A DNA stretch of 64,000 bases from positions 2,147,501 to 2,211,500 of the forward strand of contig NZ_CP046400.1 in NCBI RefSeq assembly GCF_009762795.1, read 5' to 3'. Positions within the stretch are counted from its first letter, which is position 1. Each line of letters starts with the position of its first letter. The DNA comes from Pseudodesulfovibrio cashew (lineage in GTDB: Bacteria > Desulfobacterota > Desulfovibrionia > Desulfovibrionales > Desulfovibrionaceae). The translations under genes were made by a program, and so were the position numbers. The notes below the pieces were generated by a model. The model worked only from the letters and a program-made list of their open reading frames with translations. It was not told the DNA's origin and did no database searches. Below, in pieces: positions 45,544 through 54,058 of this stretch.

Positions 45544-45930
45544 TTACTCGGAAGGGGCCTTCAATTCCAATTGTATGGGCTTGCTCAGCAGGCCGTGGAC
45601 GGGGCAGCCCCGCAACGCCGCGAAGAGCCGCTTTTTCTGGTCTTCTGGCAGGTCTTCTGGCAGGTCGACCCAGTATTCGAAGGTGGAGCCGTCCGAGTCC
45701 TGCTTGAGGGTGACAACGGTCTCCACCTTGTCCAGGGCGATGCCGTGGGCCTCGGCGTAGAAGCGCAGGGTGATGTTCAGACAGGTGGCCAGCGCCGCCT
45801 CCAGCAGGCCGAAGGGAGAGATGTGCTCGCCCGCGCCGCCCTTGTCCGCAGGCGCGTCCGTCAGTGCCGTGTGGGCTCCGTCCGTAAATTCCGTCAGAAA
45901 GTTCGCTTCGTGGTTCTTGGTGCGAATCAT
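45544..45930 (-). CDS. OsmC-family protein
   Basis: 128 residues from the ATG at 45930 with GAGG upstream. It has the OsmC/Ohr fold pattern with the first cysteine in GLLEAALATCLNITLRFYAE and the second in LRGCPVHGLLSKP. OsmC-type proteins use two cysteines to reduce organic hydroperoxides. The ATCLN and GCPVH placement matches the OsmC/YhfA group. It is a single-gene unit convergent with FUSC. The 315 bases from 45931 to 46245 hold its start region and nothing else I can identify. Confidence 0.88.
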   Translation of the reverse strand: MIRTKNHEANFLTEFTDGAHTALTDAPADKGGAGEHISPFGLLEAALATCLNITLRFYAEAHGIALDKVETVVTLKQDSDGSTFEYWVDLPEDLPEDQKKRLFAALRGCPVHGLLSKPIQLELKAPSE

Positions 45931-46245
45931 GGTTGTACCTCGTGTACGGGGTTGTTGGGGTAAGGGTATTATCGAGGAGTACCCAATATACCCGCCCGTG
46001 CGGAAAGGCAACGAGGTGCAAGGATTTGTTATGCGCCAAAGCGGGCGCCCCACTCTCAGCGAGGGGGCCATGATTGCGACGTCAATAGCCCCGTTGACAC
46101 TATGGACATTGCGCCGTGTCGGCTTATTCCAAACATAGCCCGGGGCTGAGAGCCTTGCGGAATGAAGCGTTACGAAACAGGCGCAACAGGGCTTACGCCC
46201 ATGTGGATTCAAACACTCTTGTCGTGCGCATCAGGCAGGGAGTCG

Positions 46246-47352
46246 TCAGCGCAACTTACCGGTCACTTCGTCCACATCCTGCTTACGGACCTGGTCCAAC
46301 GGCATGGAGAGCGCCTTTCCCATCTTGAAGTCGATTTTTGTAAGGTCCACCATGCGTACCCTGCGGTTGAACATGGTGTGGTAATAAATAATCTTGTTTT
46401 TCGTGTCGTTGAGAACGGTGTATTGCGTTCCGGCCAGTAGACTCGGTCCTGTCGCGCCTGCCGATCCTTCGGATTGCGTGGCCGAGAGGTCGAAGCTGTC
46501 CAGTATGCGGAAGGCTTCCTGAACCGTGTCCTCGCCCCCGGTTGTTTTGCGCGCTGTCTGTACGAACGCGGCGGCCCGGACAAAGCGGGAGGGCGAGGTG
46601 AAGTCGCCGGGCAGTCCAAGCATGCCGGAGCCGCCAGCCAGGGGAGTGATTTCGTAGTCGCCCCACTTGGTGTCCGCAAAGGGCGTGTTTGAGAGATTGC
46701 CGTAATTGCGCAGGTTGGTGAGCTGCCAGTCAAAGGTGGGGTTGTTCGTGATCACGCCCACCGGGTTGTCGAAGACGATCGCCTTGCCGCCCTTGAATTC
46801 GATGACGATGGCGTTGCCTGCGGGATCGGTGATCATGGCGTGCAGGGGGAAGGGGATGCCCAGTGCCGGATCGACCACCGGCACGACGCGAATCGCGGAT
46901 AAGCCTTGCTTGACTTCATCCACTGTGGCGAAGTTGGAGAGAATGTACGTCAGCAGGGCGCTGGGAGCCATGGAGACTGCCGCCTTGCCTGCATCGTACT
47001 TGGCGTATTCGGCGAAACCCTTATGAAAGAACATGCCCCCGGCCAGGCCTGCTTCGTTCATGCCGGTATTGATGACCCGATTCATGAGCAGCACGCCGGC
47101 GAGGCCGTATTTGGCTTTCCAGGCGATGCCCTTGTCCCCGCCGGGAACGCTGGACTGGAACGACGTGCCGCTCGGGTAGGCCGCAATCTGCGGCTTGAGA
47201 TCGAATTTACCCCATTCCTGGGTGCGGCCGAAAACCACGGTGCCATCGGCCCCTACGAGCTTGATGCCTGTGCAGGCAACGACCGGAGCCGGCAGGAGAA
47301 CACTGATAGACAGGATGAGAAGGCAGATGACCCAATGGCGGTGAAGCGACAT
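46246..47352 (-). CDS. Exported choloylglycine-hydrolase-family (Ntn) amidase
   Basis: 368 residues. The signal peptide ends at VVA before Cys27 (ACTGIKL), so cleavage would expose the nucleophilic cysteine of the Ntn-hydrolase fold. Conserved features follow: FGRTQEWG, MNEAGLAGGMFF, and the asparagine-containing VGVITNNPTFDWQLTNLRNY. Family members hydrolyse linear amides such as penicillin V, conjugated bile salts or acyl-homoserine lactones. The substrate here is unknown; periplasmic location is predicted. Confidence 0.9.
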   Translation of the reverse strand: MSLHRHWVICLLILSISVLLPAPVVACTGIKLVGADGTVVFGRTQEWGKFDLKPQIAAYPSGTSFQSSVPGGDKGIAWKAKYGLAGVLLMNRVINTGMNEAGLAGGMFFHKGFAEYAKYDAGKAAVSMAPSALLTYILSNFATVDEVKQGLSAIRVVPVVDPALGIPFPLHAMITDPAGNAIVIEFKGGKAIVFDNPVGVITNNPTFDWQLTNLRNYGNLSNTPFADTKWGDYEITPLAGGSGMLGLPGDFTSPSRFVRAAAFVQTARKTTGGEDTVQEAFRILDSFDLSATQSEGSAGATGPSLLAGTQYTVLNDTKNKIIYYHTMFNRRVRMVDLTKIDFKMGKALSMPLDQVRKQDVDEVTGKLR

Positions 47353-47549
47353 GATGGCTCCCTGGTTATACCGTGAACTCGCTGATTCGATTTGCGAAGA
47401 TATAGCCCAACAGGAGTGCCTTAGGCAATCAGGCTATTGCTGATGGGGCGCATTCATCAATGTCCGGGAGAGTGCCGACAGGCCGGAAAAATCCATTTGG
47501 GTGGGTTGTTCGAGCTGGTCGGCTCTCATGATCTGTGTGTGGGGGCTGA

Positions 47550-47586
47550 AAAAGGAAAAGGCCTTACGCGGTGTGCGTAAGGCCTT
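47550..47586 (-). terminator. Terminator after the first tRNA-Glu
   Basis: AAGGCCTTACGC (47558-47569) pairs perfectly with GCGTAAGGCCTT (47575-47586). On the minus strand the hairpin is followed by TTTTCCTTTTTC. It ends the tRNA transcript. Confidence 0.9.
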
Positions 47587-47595
47587 AAGTTTCCT

Positions 47596-47673
47596 TGGCG
47601 TCCCCAAGGGGATTTGAACCCCTGTTACCGGCGTGAAAGGCCGACGTCCTGGACCAGGCTAGACGATGGGGAC
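47596..47673 (-). tRNA. tRNA-Glu (anticodon TTC), CCA encoded
   Basis: The minus strand shows acceptor stem GTCCCCA/TGGGGAC, anticodon loop CTTTCAC (TTC) and T-arm GGGGTTCAAATCCCC, with encoded CCA at the 3' end. The body appears identical to the second copy at 47739-47816. Confidence 0.96.
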
Positions 47674-47697
47674 AGAAAAGTTCCGGCTTTTAAAAAA

Positions 47698-47726
47698 GAG
47701 GCAGCCGTAACCTGTGCGGCTGCCTC
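47698..47726 (-). terminator. Terminator between the two tRNA-Glu genes
   Basis: GAGGCAGCCG and CGGCTGCCTC form a perfect 10-bp stem with a 9-base loop. On the minus strand six T residues follow (plus 47692-47697). The second tRNA-Glu may therefore be transcribed separately or by read-through. Confidence 0.9.
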
Positions 47727-47738
47727 ATGGCTTCGATA

Positions 47739-47816
47739 TGGCGTCCCCAAGGGGATTTGAACCCCTGTTACCGGCGTGAAAGGCCGACGTCCTGGACCAG
47801 GCTAGACGATGGGGAC
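47739..47816 (-). tRNA. tRNA-Glu (anticodon TTC), second copy
   Basis: It has the same acceptor stem, anticodon loop and T-arm as the copy at 47596-47673, with CCA encoded. It precedes the terminator at 47698-47726 and follows tRNA-Gln by 8 bases, so Gln and this Glu are probably co-transcribed. Confidence 0.96.
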
Positions 47817-47824
47817 GCAATATT

Positions 47825-47899
47825 TGGCTGGGCTGCAAGGACTCGAACCTTGATTAACGGAGCCAGAACCCGTCGTCCTGCCAATTGAACGACAGCCCA
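47825..47899 (-). tRNA. tRNA-Gln (anticodon CTG), CCA encoded
   Basis: Acceptor stem TGGGCTG/CAGCCCA, D-arm TTCAATTGGCAGGAC, anticodon stem ACGGG/TCCGT with loop TTCTGGC (anticodon CTG), T-arm AAGGTTCGAGTCCTT, and a 3' CCA. Confidence 0.95.
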
Positions 47900-48082
47900 G
47901 CAGCGAGAAGATGATTTAAGGGTTAGCTTCCCTAAAGTCAACTCCTTTTTTACTCTAATTTTCGCATCGGGATCAAAAGGGTGTTTTGATAACGTTGACG
48001 AGAAATTAAGACGGCTTGCAATGGCCGTCACGCCGCTTGCGCGACGGAGCGTGCCGGAAATAACGCTTCCCGGCGAACGATT

Positions 48083-48106
48083 TCAAAACGGATGCAGAAG
48101 CATCCG
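48083..48106 (-). terminator. Terminator after the small basic protein gene
   Basis: CGGATGC (48089-48095) pairs with GCATCCG (48100-48106). On the minus strand TTTTGAAA follows. The stretch 47900-48082 otherwise holds the probable tRNA promoter region and no gene. Confidence 0.65.
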
Positions 48107-48119
48107 CAGCAAATTCAAA

Positions 48120-48470
48120 CTAGACGGCGCGGGCGAGCTGCCTGGTGCGCTTCTTCAGCTTGTTGATCTTGCGGCGCAGGCGGTTGCGCTGGGTGCGATC
48201 CTCGATGGCGGCCTTCTCGACGCGCATGGCGCGGATCTGCTTCTTGATCTCGGCGATCTGCTTCTTGTAGGGGGAGACCTGCTCCTCATCGACGATGCCG
48301 AAGACGTCCTTGATGGAGGAAACCAGCGCGTCCTTCTCCATGCCGGAAGCGCCGGTGATCATGGGCAGCTTCTCGATGATCAGGGCGCGCAGCTCTTTGG
48401 CGGTCATCTTTTCCAGGGGCTTGGTCAGGCCAAGCTCGTCAAAGGAAATTTCTTTTACTTCTTCACTCAT
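48120..48470 (-). CDS. Small basic protein with SAP/Rho_N-like N-terminal region
   Basis: 116 residues. Residues about 18-62 (MTAKELRALIIEKL..., then ALVSSIKDVFGI) resemble the helical Rho N-terminal/SAP-like module that binds nucleic acid. Residues 68-114 form a strongly basic coiled-coil helix (RNRLRRKINKLKKRTRQLARAV). A nucleic-acid or ribosome-associated role is inferred. The start codon is an ATG preceded by AAGGAGTACACC. It lies downstream of the DciA-like gene by 36 bases. Confidence 0.8.
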   Translation of the reverse strand: MSEEVKEISFDELGLTKPLEKMTAKELRALIIEKLPMITGASGMEKDALVSSIKDVFGIVDEEQVSPYKKQIAEIKKQIRAMRVEKAAIEDRTQRNRLRRKINKLKKRTRQLARAV

Positions 48471-48506
48471 GGTGTACTCCTTAAAAAGTTCTGTCGCGGC
48501 GAACGT

Positions 48507-48995
48507 CTATTTCTCTTCAAACATTCGCCTGTATGCCCGGTAACACCTTCCCAGCGGGGAATCGGGGTCCAGGTCTTCATCCAACCCGCCCAATTTCTCG
48601 GGCTTTTTAAGTTTCCTCGGAGGCTCCGGGGCCTCCCGTCGGATTGCTCCGTCCAAAGGAGTTCTGCCGTTTAGCAGTTCGAACACCACCTTGTCAAAGA
48701 TTTCCTGACCCAAAAATCCATTCACGATTTCCAGGATCATGGGCGCCAGAAATTGCGCCTCCTGCATGACCATTGGGTCCTCCGCCGCCAGGATGAGCCT
48801 GCGCCCCCGGTGGCCTAGCGGGCGGGCGACGGAAGCCATCTCGCCCATGAGGTCGCCCCAGGCCTCCCACAGCCTGATCAGGGCCATGCCGCCCGTGGTG
48901 TCGAGCTTGTCGAGGAAGCGGGGCAGGGCGTCGCGGGTGCTGACCACCCGGTTGGCGCGCCCCTTTTTCGTGTAGTGGCGATAGTAACGGACCAA
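48507..48995 (-). CDS. DciA-like (DUF721) protein
   Basis: 162 residues. The DUF721 pattern is visible: a tryptophan-containing WEAWGDLMGEMASVARPLGHRGRRLILAAEDP followed by AQFLAPMILEIVNGFLG. DciA proteins load or assist the replicative helicase in bacteria without DnaC. The start is TTG with AGGGAG 6 bases upstream. The charged C-terminal tail (PPRKLKKPEKLGG) is not conserved in the family as far as I know. Confidence 0.75.
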   Translation of the reverse strand: MVRYYRHYTKKGRANRVVSTRDALPRFLDKLDTTGGMALIRLWEAWGDLMGEMASVARPLGHRGRRLILAAEDPMVMQEAQFLAPMILEIVNGFLGQEIFDKVVFELLNGRTPLDGAIRREAPEPPRKLKKPEKLGGLDEDLDPDSPLGRCYRAYRRMFEEK

Positions 48996-48998
48996 GAG

Positions 48999-49424
48999 CT
49001 ACTCCCTGCCGCCTAGCGGAGTCAGGGTTACGGTGATGACGTCGGGCTCGAGCTTGTAGGCCTCGCCGCTGCGTTCCTGTTCATCCACCTCTCTGGCCAC
49101 CTCGGAGCCCACTTCCTTGGGATCGCCGCCCTTGAGCACACCGGTGATCAGGCCGTCCCGGATGGCCCTGTCGGGCTGGAACTGGCGGGTAACCTTCAGG
49201 TCCACCTGCTCGTATCCCTCCTTGACGATGGTGACCAAGTGGTTGCCCTGTCTGTCGAAGGCCACGGTGCACGGCGAGGTGCAGACCTTTTTTCCGTCCG
49301 CGTACACGGCCGCACCGAGGGGATTGGTCGAAACCGGAATTCGCTGCTTGGCCGGGCCGCACCCGGTCAGCGGGAGTATGATGAGTATGCCGATGCAGAG
49401 CGCCATCGCGCCGAATCTGTTCAT
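48999..49424 (-). CDS. PEGA-type lipoprotein (short paralog)
   Basis: 141 residues. The lipoprotein signal has lipobox LTGC (Cys22). A PEGA-like domain follows (RIPVSTNPLGAAVYADGKKVCTSPC, NHLVTIVKEGYEQ). The C-terminal third has DEQERSGEAYKLEPDVITVTL. It matches the larger lipoprotein at 50526-51449 segment by segment: IPVSTNP/IPVSSNP, TSPC/ITPC, SGEAYKLEP/SGDAYVLSP. It likely sits on an envelope membrane surface with an unknown role. Confidence 0.85.
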   Translation of the reverse strand: MNRFGAMALCIGILIILPLTGCGPAKQRIPVSTNPLGAAVYADGKKVCTSPCTVAFDRQGNHLVTIVKEGYEQVDLKVTRQFQPDRAIRDGLITGVLKGGDPKEVGSEVAREVDEQERSGEAYKLEPDVITVTLTPLGGRE

Positions 49425-49454
49425 GGTCGTCTCCTGAGCCGCCTGGAGCTCCGC

Positions 49455-50342
49455 CTACATGCAGTGTCTGGCGCGGTAGTTGACGATCAGCGCCGGGCAC
49501 CCGGGGGACAGGGCCACCTGGATGACGGTGGAACCGATCATGGGCTTGGATATCTCCTGGCTGGAGGAGTACTGGGCCATGATGATCAGGTCCGCATCTG
49601 TCCAGCGGGCCCGCTTGAGGATTTCCACGTAGGGGATGCCCTCCCAGCATTCGTAGGAATGGCTGATGCCCGTAAGCGCCTTGTCGAACCGGGTCATGCG
49701 CTCCTTGGCCTGGCCGGTGAACACGTCCATGTCCTGCATGTAGTACTTGGGGTTGGGCCTGGTCACGCCGATGTCCAGAACGTGGAAGATATCCAGGTGT
49801 GCGTCATACTTGCGGGCCATTTGGGCGGCATAGCAAAGGGTGGAGTCGGACGGGGTGGAGAAGTCGGTGGCAACGACGATCCGCTTGATGTCCGCGTTTT
49901 CCTGCATGGCATTGGTTACGACCATGACCGGGCAGAAGACGTTGGAGCAGATCTTGCGGATGGTGGTGTCCACGGAACCCCACATACGGTCCGGGCGGTC
50001 GATGGTCGCAGTGTGATGGCCCATGACCACCAGGTCGACGCCTTCTGCATGGATGTAGCGGAGCAGCTTCTCATGAGCCAGCCCGGTGGTCACCTTGATG
50101 GAGTGCTTGGGGATGGTGGCCAGATCCTCGGCGTAGAACGCCGCGATCTTGTCCGCCGTTGCCTGCTTCAGGGTCTCCTCGGGGATGGTCTCGTCAAAGG
50201 TACACCACGCGTCCTTGCCGATGGGCAGCGAGTGGTACAGGATCAGCTCCGCGTCGTTCCTGCGGGCCAGGTCGAAGGCGGCCTTGGGAGCGGTCTGGGT
50301 GTTGACCGCGGGACTGGCCGCCAGCAGGATCTTCTTGAACAT
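49455..50342 (-). CDS. Tandem universal stress protein (UspA domains)
   Basis: 295 residues with two Usp domains, about 1-145 and 150-295. The N-terminal one has MFKKILLAASPAVNTQTAPKAAFDLARR and VVMGHHT. The second has RIVVATDFSTPSDSTLCYAAQMARKY and IIMAQYSSSQEISKPMIGSTVIQVAL. The second carries a clearer nucleotide-binding loop (G-x9-G-S/T) than the first. Tandem Usp proteins act in the cytoplasm under stress. AAAGGAGGCGAC precedes the ATG. It lies between two related lipoprotein genes. Confidence 0.92.
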   Translation of the reverse strand: MFKKILLAASPAVNTQTAPKAAFDLARRNDAELILYHSLPIGKDAWCTFDETIPEETLKQATADKIAAFYAEDLATIPKHSIKVTTGLAHEKLLRYIHAEGVDLVVMGHHTATIDRPDRMWGSVDTTIRKICSNVFCPVMVVTNAMQENADIKRIVVATDFSTPSDSTLCYAAQMARKYDAHLDIFHVLDIGVTRPNPKYYMQDMDVFTGQAKERMTRFDKALTGISHSYECWEGIPYVEILKRARWTDADLIIMAQYSSSQEISKPMIGSTVIQVALSPGCPALIVNYRARHCM

Positions 50343-50525
50343 GTCGCCTCCTTTCGGGACCGGAAGTATTTCTGATGTCCCGCCATCCGGTCGTGGCGGT
50401 TGTCCGTCTCAACTATCGCAATTTCACATCGTCAGGGCAAGTATTATCGGGACCATGCCACAGGTTCGCGGGGATTACCAATCGGTTGGCCGGAAAGAGG
50501 GCTGCGCCCGTTCTCCGGGGGCATG

Positions 50526-51449
50526 TCATTCCCCGCTCTCGCCGGACTCCTGATTGGTGCCGGGCTTTTCGGCGCCCTCAAGCAGATGCAGAACGCCAAG
50601 TCCCGCTTCCACGGGATTGACAGACACGCCAACGCTCGTGGAGGTCTTGGTGGACGAGCCGGAGTAGGAGCCATCCTTGTTGAAATGGCCGGAGCTGCTG
50701 GAGTGCGACCACTCCTTCTTGGTGCCCACCGAGGGCGCGGCCACTGCTGCTCCCTCCAGAACTTCCTCGGCGGTCTTGACCGGGTTTTCCTCTGCCGCCG
50801 AGCCCATGGTCGCGGGTTCGGTAGTCTTGATGCGCGCCCGGTCCTCCGGCGCGAGCTGGTCCGGGGAGATTGTCTCGACGCGTTGCCTGTCTTCCGGGGC
50901 GAGTTGATCGGACGAGATCGTCGGGACGGCCTGTTTGTTTATCTGCTCACGATCGGCGGCATCGAGTTGATCCGGGGAAATGACAACAGGCGCGCCGGAA
51001 CCTTCTGCCTGTGATACTTGCTTAACCGGCTTGTCGGGCACCATTTCGACCACCACGGAGGAGGGGGAGAGCACATAGGCGTCACCGCTTTCTTCGGCCG
51101 TCTCCATGTTCAACAGCGCGTTGGAGACCGCGGCCTGATCATTACCGCCTACCGATTTCTGCCACATGCCGGTCTGGACAGCGCCGCGAGTGGCCCTGGC
51201 GGTATCGTATTTGCGGCTGATCTGCACATCCACCTGGCGGAATCCAGCCTTTTGCAGCGTCAGGATGTGGGCCTGGGTCTTTTCCAGTTCCACGCTGCAT
51301 GGGGTAATGCACGCTTGGGCTCCATCGGACAGAACCATGGCTCCCGTCGGGTTGCTGGAGACCGGGATGGTCTGGGTGGCGGCCTTGCACCCGGCCAGGG
51401 TCAGGGCGGCGGTTGCCAGCAGGATGATTAGTACACTGATTCTGTTCAT
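50526..51449 (-). CDS. PEGA-type lipoprotein (long paralog) with repeat-rich C terminus
   Basis: 307 residues from the ATG at 51449 with GGAGGAAAC upstream. The lipobox is LAGC (Cys20). The first 140 residues parallel the short lipoprotein at 48999. The rest contains three imperfect repeats of an I-S-x-D-Q-L-x3-D-R type (ISPDQLDAADR, ISSDQLAPEDR, ISPDQLAPEDR). A serine-rich stretch (SHSSSSGHFNKDGSYSGSS) and a C-terminal hydrophobic helix follow. The extension is probably a flexible spacer or interaction surface. Confidence 0.85.
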   Translation of the reverse strand: MNRISVLIILLATAALTLAGCKAATQTIPVSSNPTGAMVLSDGAQACITPCSVELEKTQAHILTLQKAGFRQVDVQISRKYDTARATRGAVQTGMWQKSVGGNDQAAVSNALLNMETAEESGDAYVLSPSSVVVEMVPDKPVKQVSQAEGSGAPVVISPDQLDAADREQINKQAVPTISSDQLAPEDRQRVETISPDQLAPEDRARIKTTEPATMGSAAEENPVKTAEEVLEGAAVAAPSVGTKKEWSHSSSSGHFNKDGSYSGSSTKTSTSVGVSVNPVEAGLGVLHLLEGAEKPGTNQESGESGE

Positions 51450-51561
51450 GTTTCCTCCGATTTTCCCTTTTATATAGAGCAACGGGCAAGGGAGCTCAAC
51501 CAAAAGAACTGCAAGCAGGCTTGACGGCGGTCAGCGCTTGCGCTAGAAGTTGAACATTCCA

Positions 51562-51583
51562 TATATCAAGATATCCTGATATA
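51562..51583. promoter_or_regulatory. SahR operator
   Basis: A 22-base near-perfect palindrome with arms TATATCAAGAT and ATCCTGATATA (one mismatch). It lies 12 bases before the sahR start codon. It matches the form of the known SahR operator of sulfate reducers, where S-adenosylhomocysteine relieves repression of ahcY. Confidence 0.85.
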
Positions 51584-51595
51584 GGACGCGACAAG

Positions 51596-52507
51596 ATGGA
51601 AATTATCAAATATTGCAAAGCACTTGCCGATGAAACCAGAGCCAGGCTCGTCAACGTTCTTCTTAAATATGAACTGAACGTGGGCGAGATCGTCCAGGTC
51701 ATGGAGATGGGGCAGTCGCGGATTTCGCGGCACCTCAAGATCCTGGCCGACTCCGGGCTGGTGGAGGTTCGGCGCGAGGGGCTCTGGGCTTTTTACAAGG
51801 CGAGCGAGGAGGGGCCGGGGCGCGCGTTTCTCAACGGCGTTGCAGCCCTGCTGGACGAGGAAGGCGAGCTCAAGCGGGACGGTAACCGGGCGGACAAGGT
51901 CATCCGGGAGCGCACCGCAGCAACCCGCCAGTTCTTCGACGACATCGCGCCCGAGTGGGACCGCATGACCGCCGAGGTCCTGGGCGACCTCGACCTGCGC
52001 CGGGAGATTCAGGCCCGACTGAGTCACTGCGAGTGCGCGGCCGACATCGGCTGCGGCACGGGCGATCTGCTGGAGATGCTTCACGATCTGTCCGATGAGG
52101 TCATCGGCGTGGACAACTCGCCCAAGATGCTGGAGCTGGCCGAGGAGCGGTTCTCGGACGACGCCAACATTTCCCTGCGCATCGGCGAGACCACGCACCT
52201 CCCCCTGCGCGACCGGGAAGCGGACTGCACGGTCATGTCCCTGGTCCTGCACCATCTGGCCCGCCCCATGGACGCCATCCGCGAGGCCGAAAGGGTGCTC
52301 AGGCCCGGAGGCCGTCTGATCGTGGCCGAGTTTGATCGCCATGACGTGGAGGTCATGCGCAGCGAGTATGGCGACCGGCGGCTGGGCATCTCGCGCGAAA
52401 AGATGGTGGGCTGGATGGAACAGACCGGGTTCACGGTGCACGGCACCACGGAATTTGTTGTTAACAAGGGCCTCGTCGTCGTGTTGTACGAGGCGGAAAA
52501 AATATAG
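51596..52507 (+). CDS. sahR: SahR: ArsR-type HTH fused to methyltransferase-like domain
   Basis: 303 residues. The ArsR-type winged HTH is at about 1-80 ([39 protein letters not shown]). The class I SAM-dependent methyltransferase-like domain follows ([30 protein letters not shown]). In SahR the methyltransferase-like domain acts as the S-adenosylhomocysteine sensor. It is followed 26 bases later by ahcY, the enzyme that removes that compound, forming a homeostatic loop. The family assignment rests on architecture, operator and neighbour together. Confidence 0.9.
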   Translation: MEIIKYCKALADETRARLVNVLLKYELNVGEIVQVMEMGQSRISRHLKILADSGLVEVRREGLWAFYKASEEGPGRAFLNGVAALLDEEGELKRDGNRADKVIRERTAATRQFFDDIAPEWDRMTAEVLGDLDLRREIQARLSHCECAADIGCGTGDLLEMLHDLSDEVIGVDNSPKMLELAEERFSDDANISLRIGETTHLPLRDREADCTVMSLVLHHLARPMDAIREAERVLRPGGRLIVAEFDRHDVEVMRSEYGDRRLGISREKMVGWMEQTGFTVHGTTEFVVNKGLVVVLYEAEKI

Positions 52508-52533
52508 TCATCAACCAAAGTTGGAGGAATACA

Positions 52534-53964
52534 ATGTCCAAGAACGTCATGCCCGTCGATCCGCAGTGCGAAACCAAGGTCGCTGACATGTCCCTGGCCG
52601 AGTGGGGCCACATGGAGATGCAGCTCTCCGAGCGCGAAATGCCCGGACTCATGTCCATCATCGCCAAGTATGGTGAGGAAAAACCGCTCAAGGGGTTGCG
52701 GGTCATGGGCTCCCTGCACATGACCATCCAGACCGCCATGCTCATCAAGTGCCTGTACGAGCTGGGCGCTGATATCCGCTGGGCGTCGTGCAACATCTTT
52801 TCCACCCAGGACCACGCCGCAGCCGCCATCGCCGACTCCGGCATGGCCAAGGTGTTTGCCTGGAAGGGCGAGACCCTTGAGGAGTACTGGTGGTGCACCG
52901 AGCAGGCCCTGACCTGGCCCGACGGCACCGGCCCGGACCTCATCGTGGACGACGGTGGCGACGCCACCCTGCTCGTGCACCAGGGCGTCAAGGTCGAGAA
53001 GGACCCGTCCCTGTGCGACAAGAAGTACGACGTCCATGAATTCCAGATCATCATGGATCGTCTGGCCGCCAGCGTGAAGGCCACCCCCTCCAAGTGGACC
53101 GGCATCGCCAAGAGGATTCGCGGCGTGTCCGAGGAAACCACCACCGGCGTGCACCGTCTCTACGAGATGCAGCGCGCAGGCGAGTTGCTCTTCCCTGCCA
53201 TCAACGTCAATGACTCCGTGACCAAGTCCAAGTTCGACAACCTCTATGGTTGCCGCGAGTCCCTGGCCGACGGCATCAAGCGCGCCACCGACGTCATGGT
53301 GGCGGGCAAGGTCGTTGTCGTTGTCGGCTACGGCGATGTGGGCAAGGGCTGCGCCCAGTCCATGCGCGGCTTCGGCGCTCGTGTGCTGGTCACCGAGATC
53401 GATCCCATCTGCGCGCTCCAGGCCGCCATGGAAGGCTACGAAGTGACGACCATGGACGACGCCGCCTCTCGCGGCGACATCTTCGTCACCTGCACCGGCA
53501 ACTACCACGTCATCACCGGCAAGCACATGGACGCCATGAAGGACGAGGCCATTCTCTGCAACATCGGTCACTTCGACTCCGAGATCGAGATGGCTCACCT
53601 GGAGGCCAATCCCAAGTGCGTCAAGAAGGAGGTCAAGCCCCAGGTGGACAAGTGGACCCTGCCTTCCGGCAAATCCCTTATCGTCCTGGCCGAAGGCCGC
53701 CTGGTCAATCTCGGCTGCGCCACCGGCCACCCCTCCTTCGTGATGTCCAACTCCTTCACCAACCAGGCCCTGGCCCAGATCGATCTGGCCCAGAACGACT
53801 ATGACCCCAAGGTCATGATCCTGCCCAAGAAGCTGGACGAGGAAGTCGCCCGTCTCCACCTGGATCGCCTCGGCGTCAAGCTGGAGACCCTGAGCAAGGA
53901 GCAGGCCGACTACATCGGCGTGGACGTGGAAGGTCCCTTCAAGCCCGACCACTACCGCTACTAG
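52534..53964 (+). CDS. ahcY: Adenosylhomocysteinase
   Basis: 476 residues of normal length. It hydrolyses S-adenosylhomocysteine to adenosine and homocysteine, relieving inhibition of methyltransferases. The NAD-binding motif is [16 protein letters not shown]. Substrate-binding segments include [23 protein letters not shown] and [20 protein letters not shown]. The C-terminal is PFKPDHYRY, the usual ending. GGAGGAATACA precedes the ATG. Confidence 0.97.
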   Translation: MSKNVMPVDPQCETKVADMSLAEWGHMEMQLSEREMPGLMSIIAKYGEEKPLKGLRVMGSLHMTIQTAMLIKCLYELGADIRWASCNIFSTQDHAAAAIADSGMAKVFAWKGETLEEYWWCTEQALTWPDGTGPDLIVDDGGDATLLVHQGVKVEKDPSLCDKKYDVHEFQIIMDRLAASVKATPSKWTGIAKRIRGVSEETTTGVHRLYEMQRAGELLFPAINVNDSVTKSKFDNLYGCRESLADGIKRATDVMVAGKVVVVVGYGDVGKGCAQSMRGFGARVLVTEIDPICALQAAMEGYEVTTMDDAASRGDIFVTCTGNYHVITGKHMDAMKDEAILCNIGHFDSEIEMAHLEANPKCVKKEVKPQVDKWTLPSGKSLIVLAEGRLVNLGCATGHPSFVMSNSFTNQALAQIDLAQNDYDPKVMILPKKLDEEVARLHLDRLGVKLETLSKEQADYIGVDVEGPFKPDHYRY

Positions 53965-53991
53965 TCGTTATTAGCGTATATCAAATGAAGA

Positions 53992-54018
53992 GGGGGGCCG
54001 CTCGGCCCCCCTTTTTTT
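53992..54018 (+). terminator. Rho-independent terminator after ahcY
   Basis: GGGGGGCCG (53992-54000) and CGGCCCCCC (54003-54011) with loop CT, followed by seven T residues. Confidence 0.93.
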
Positions 54019-54058
54019 GTGCTTTGTGCCCCGGTCTACGGGGCAGTCGAAAGACTTG

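Noticed and set aside
47596..47899. tRNA-associated integration site
   Set aside because: The duplicated tRNA-Glu is a complete second gene with its own CCA, and no integrase or foreign block lies next to it.
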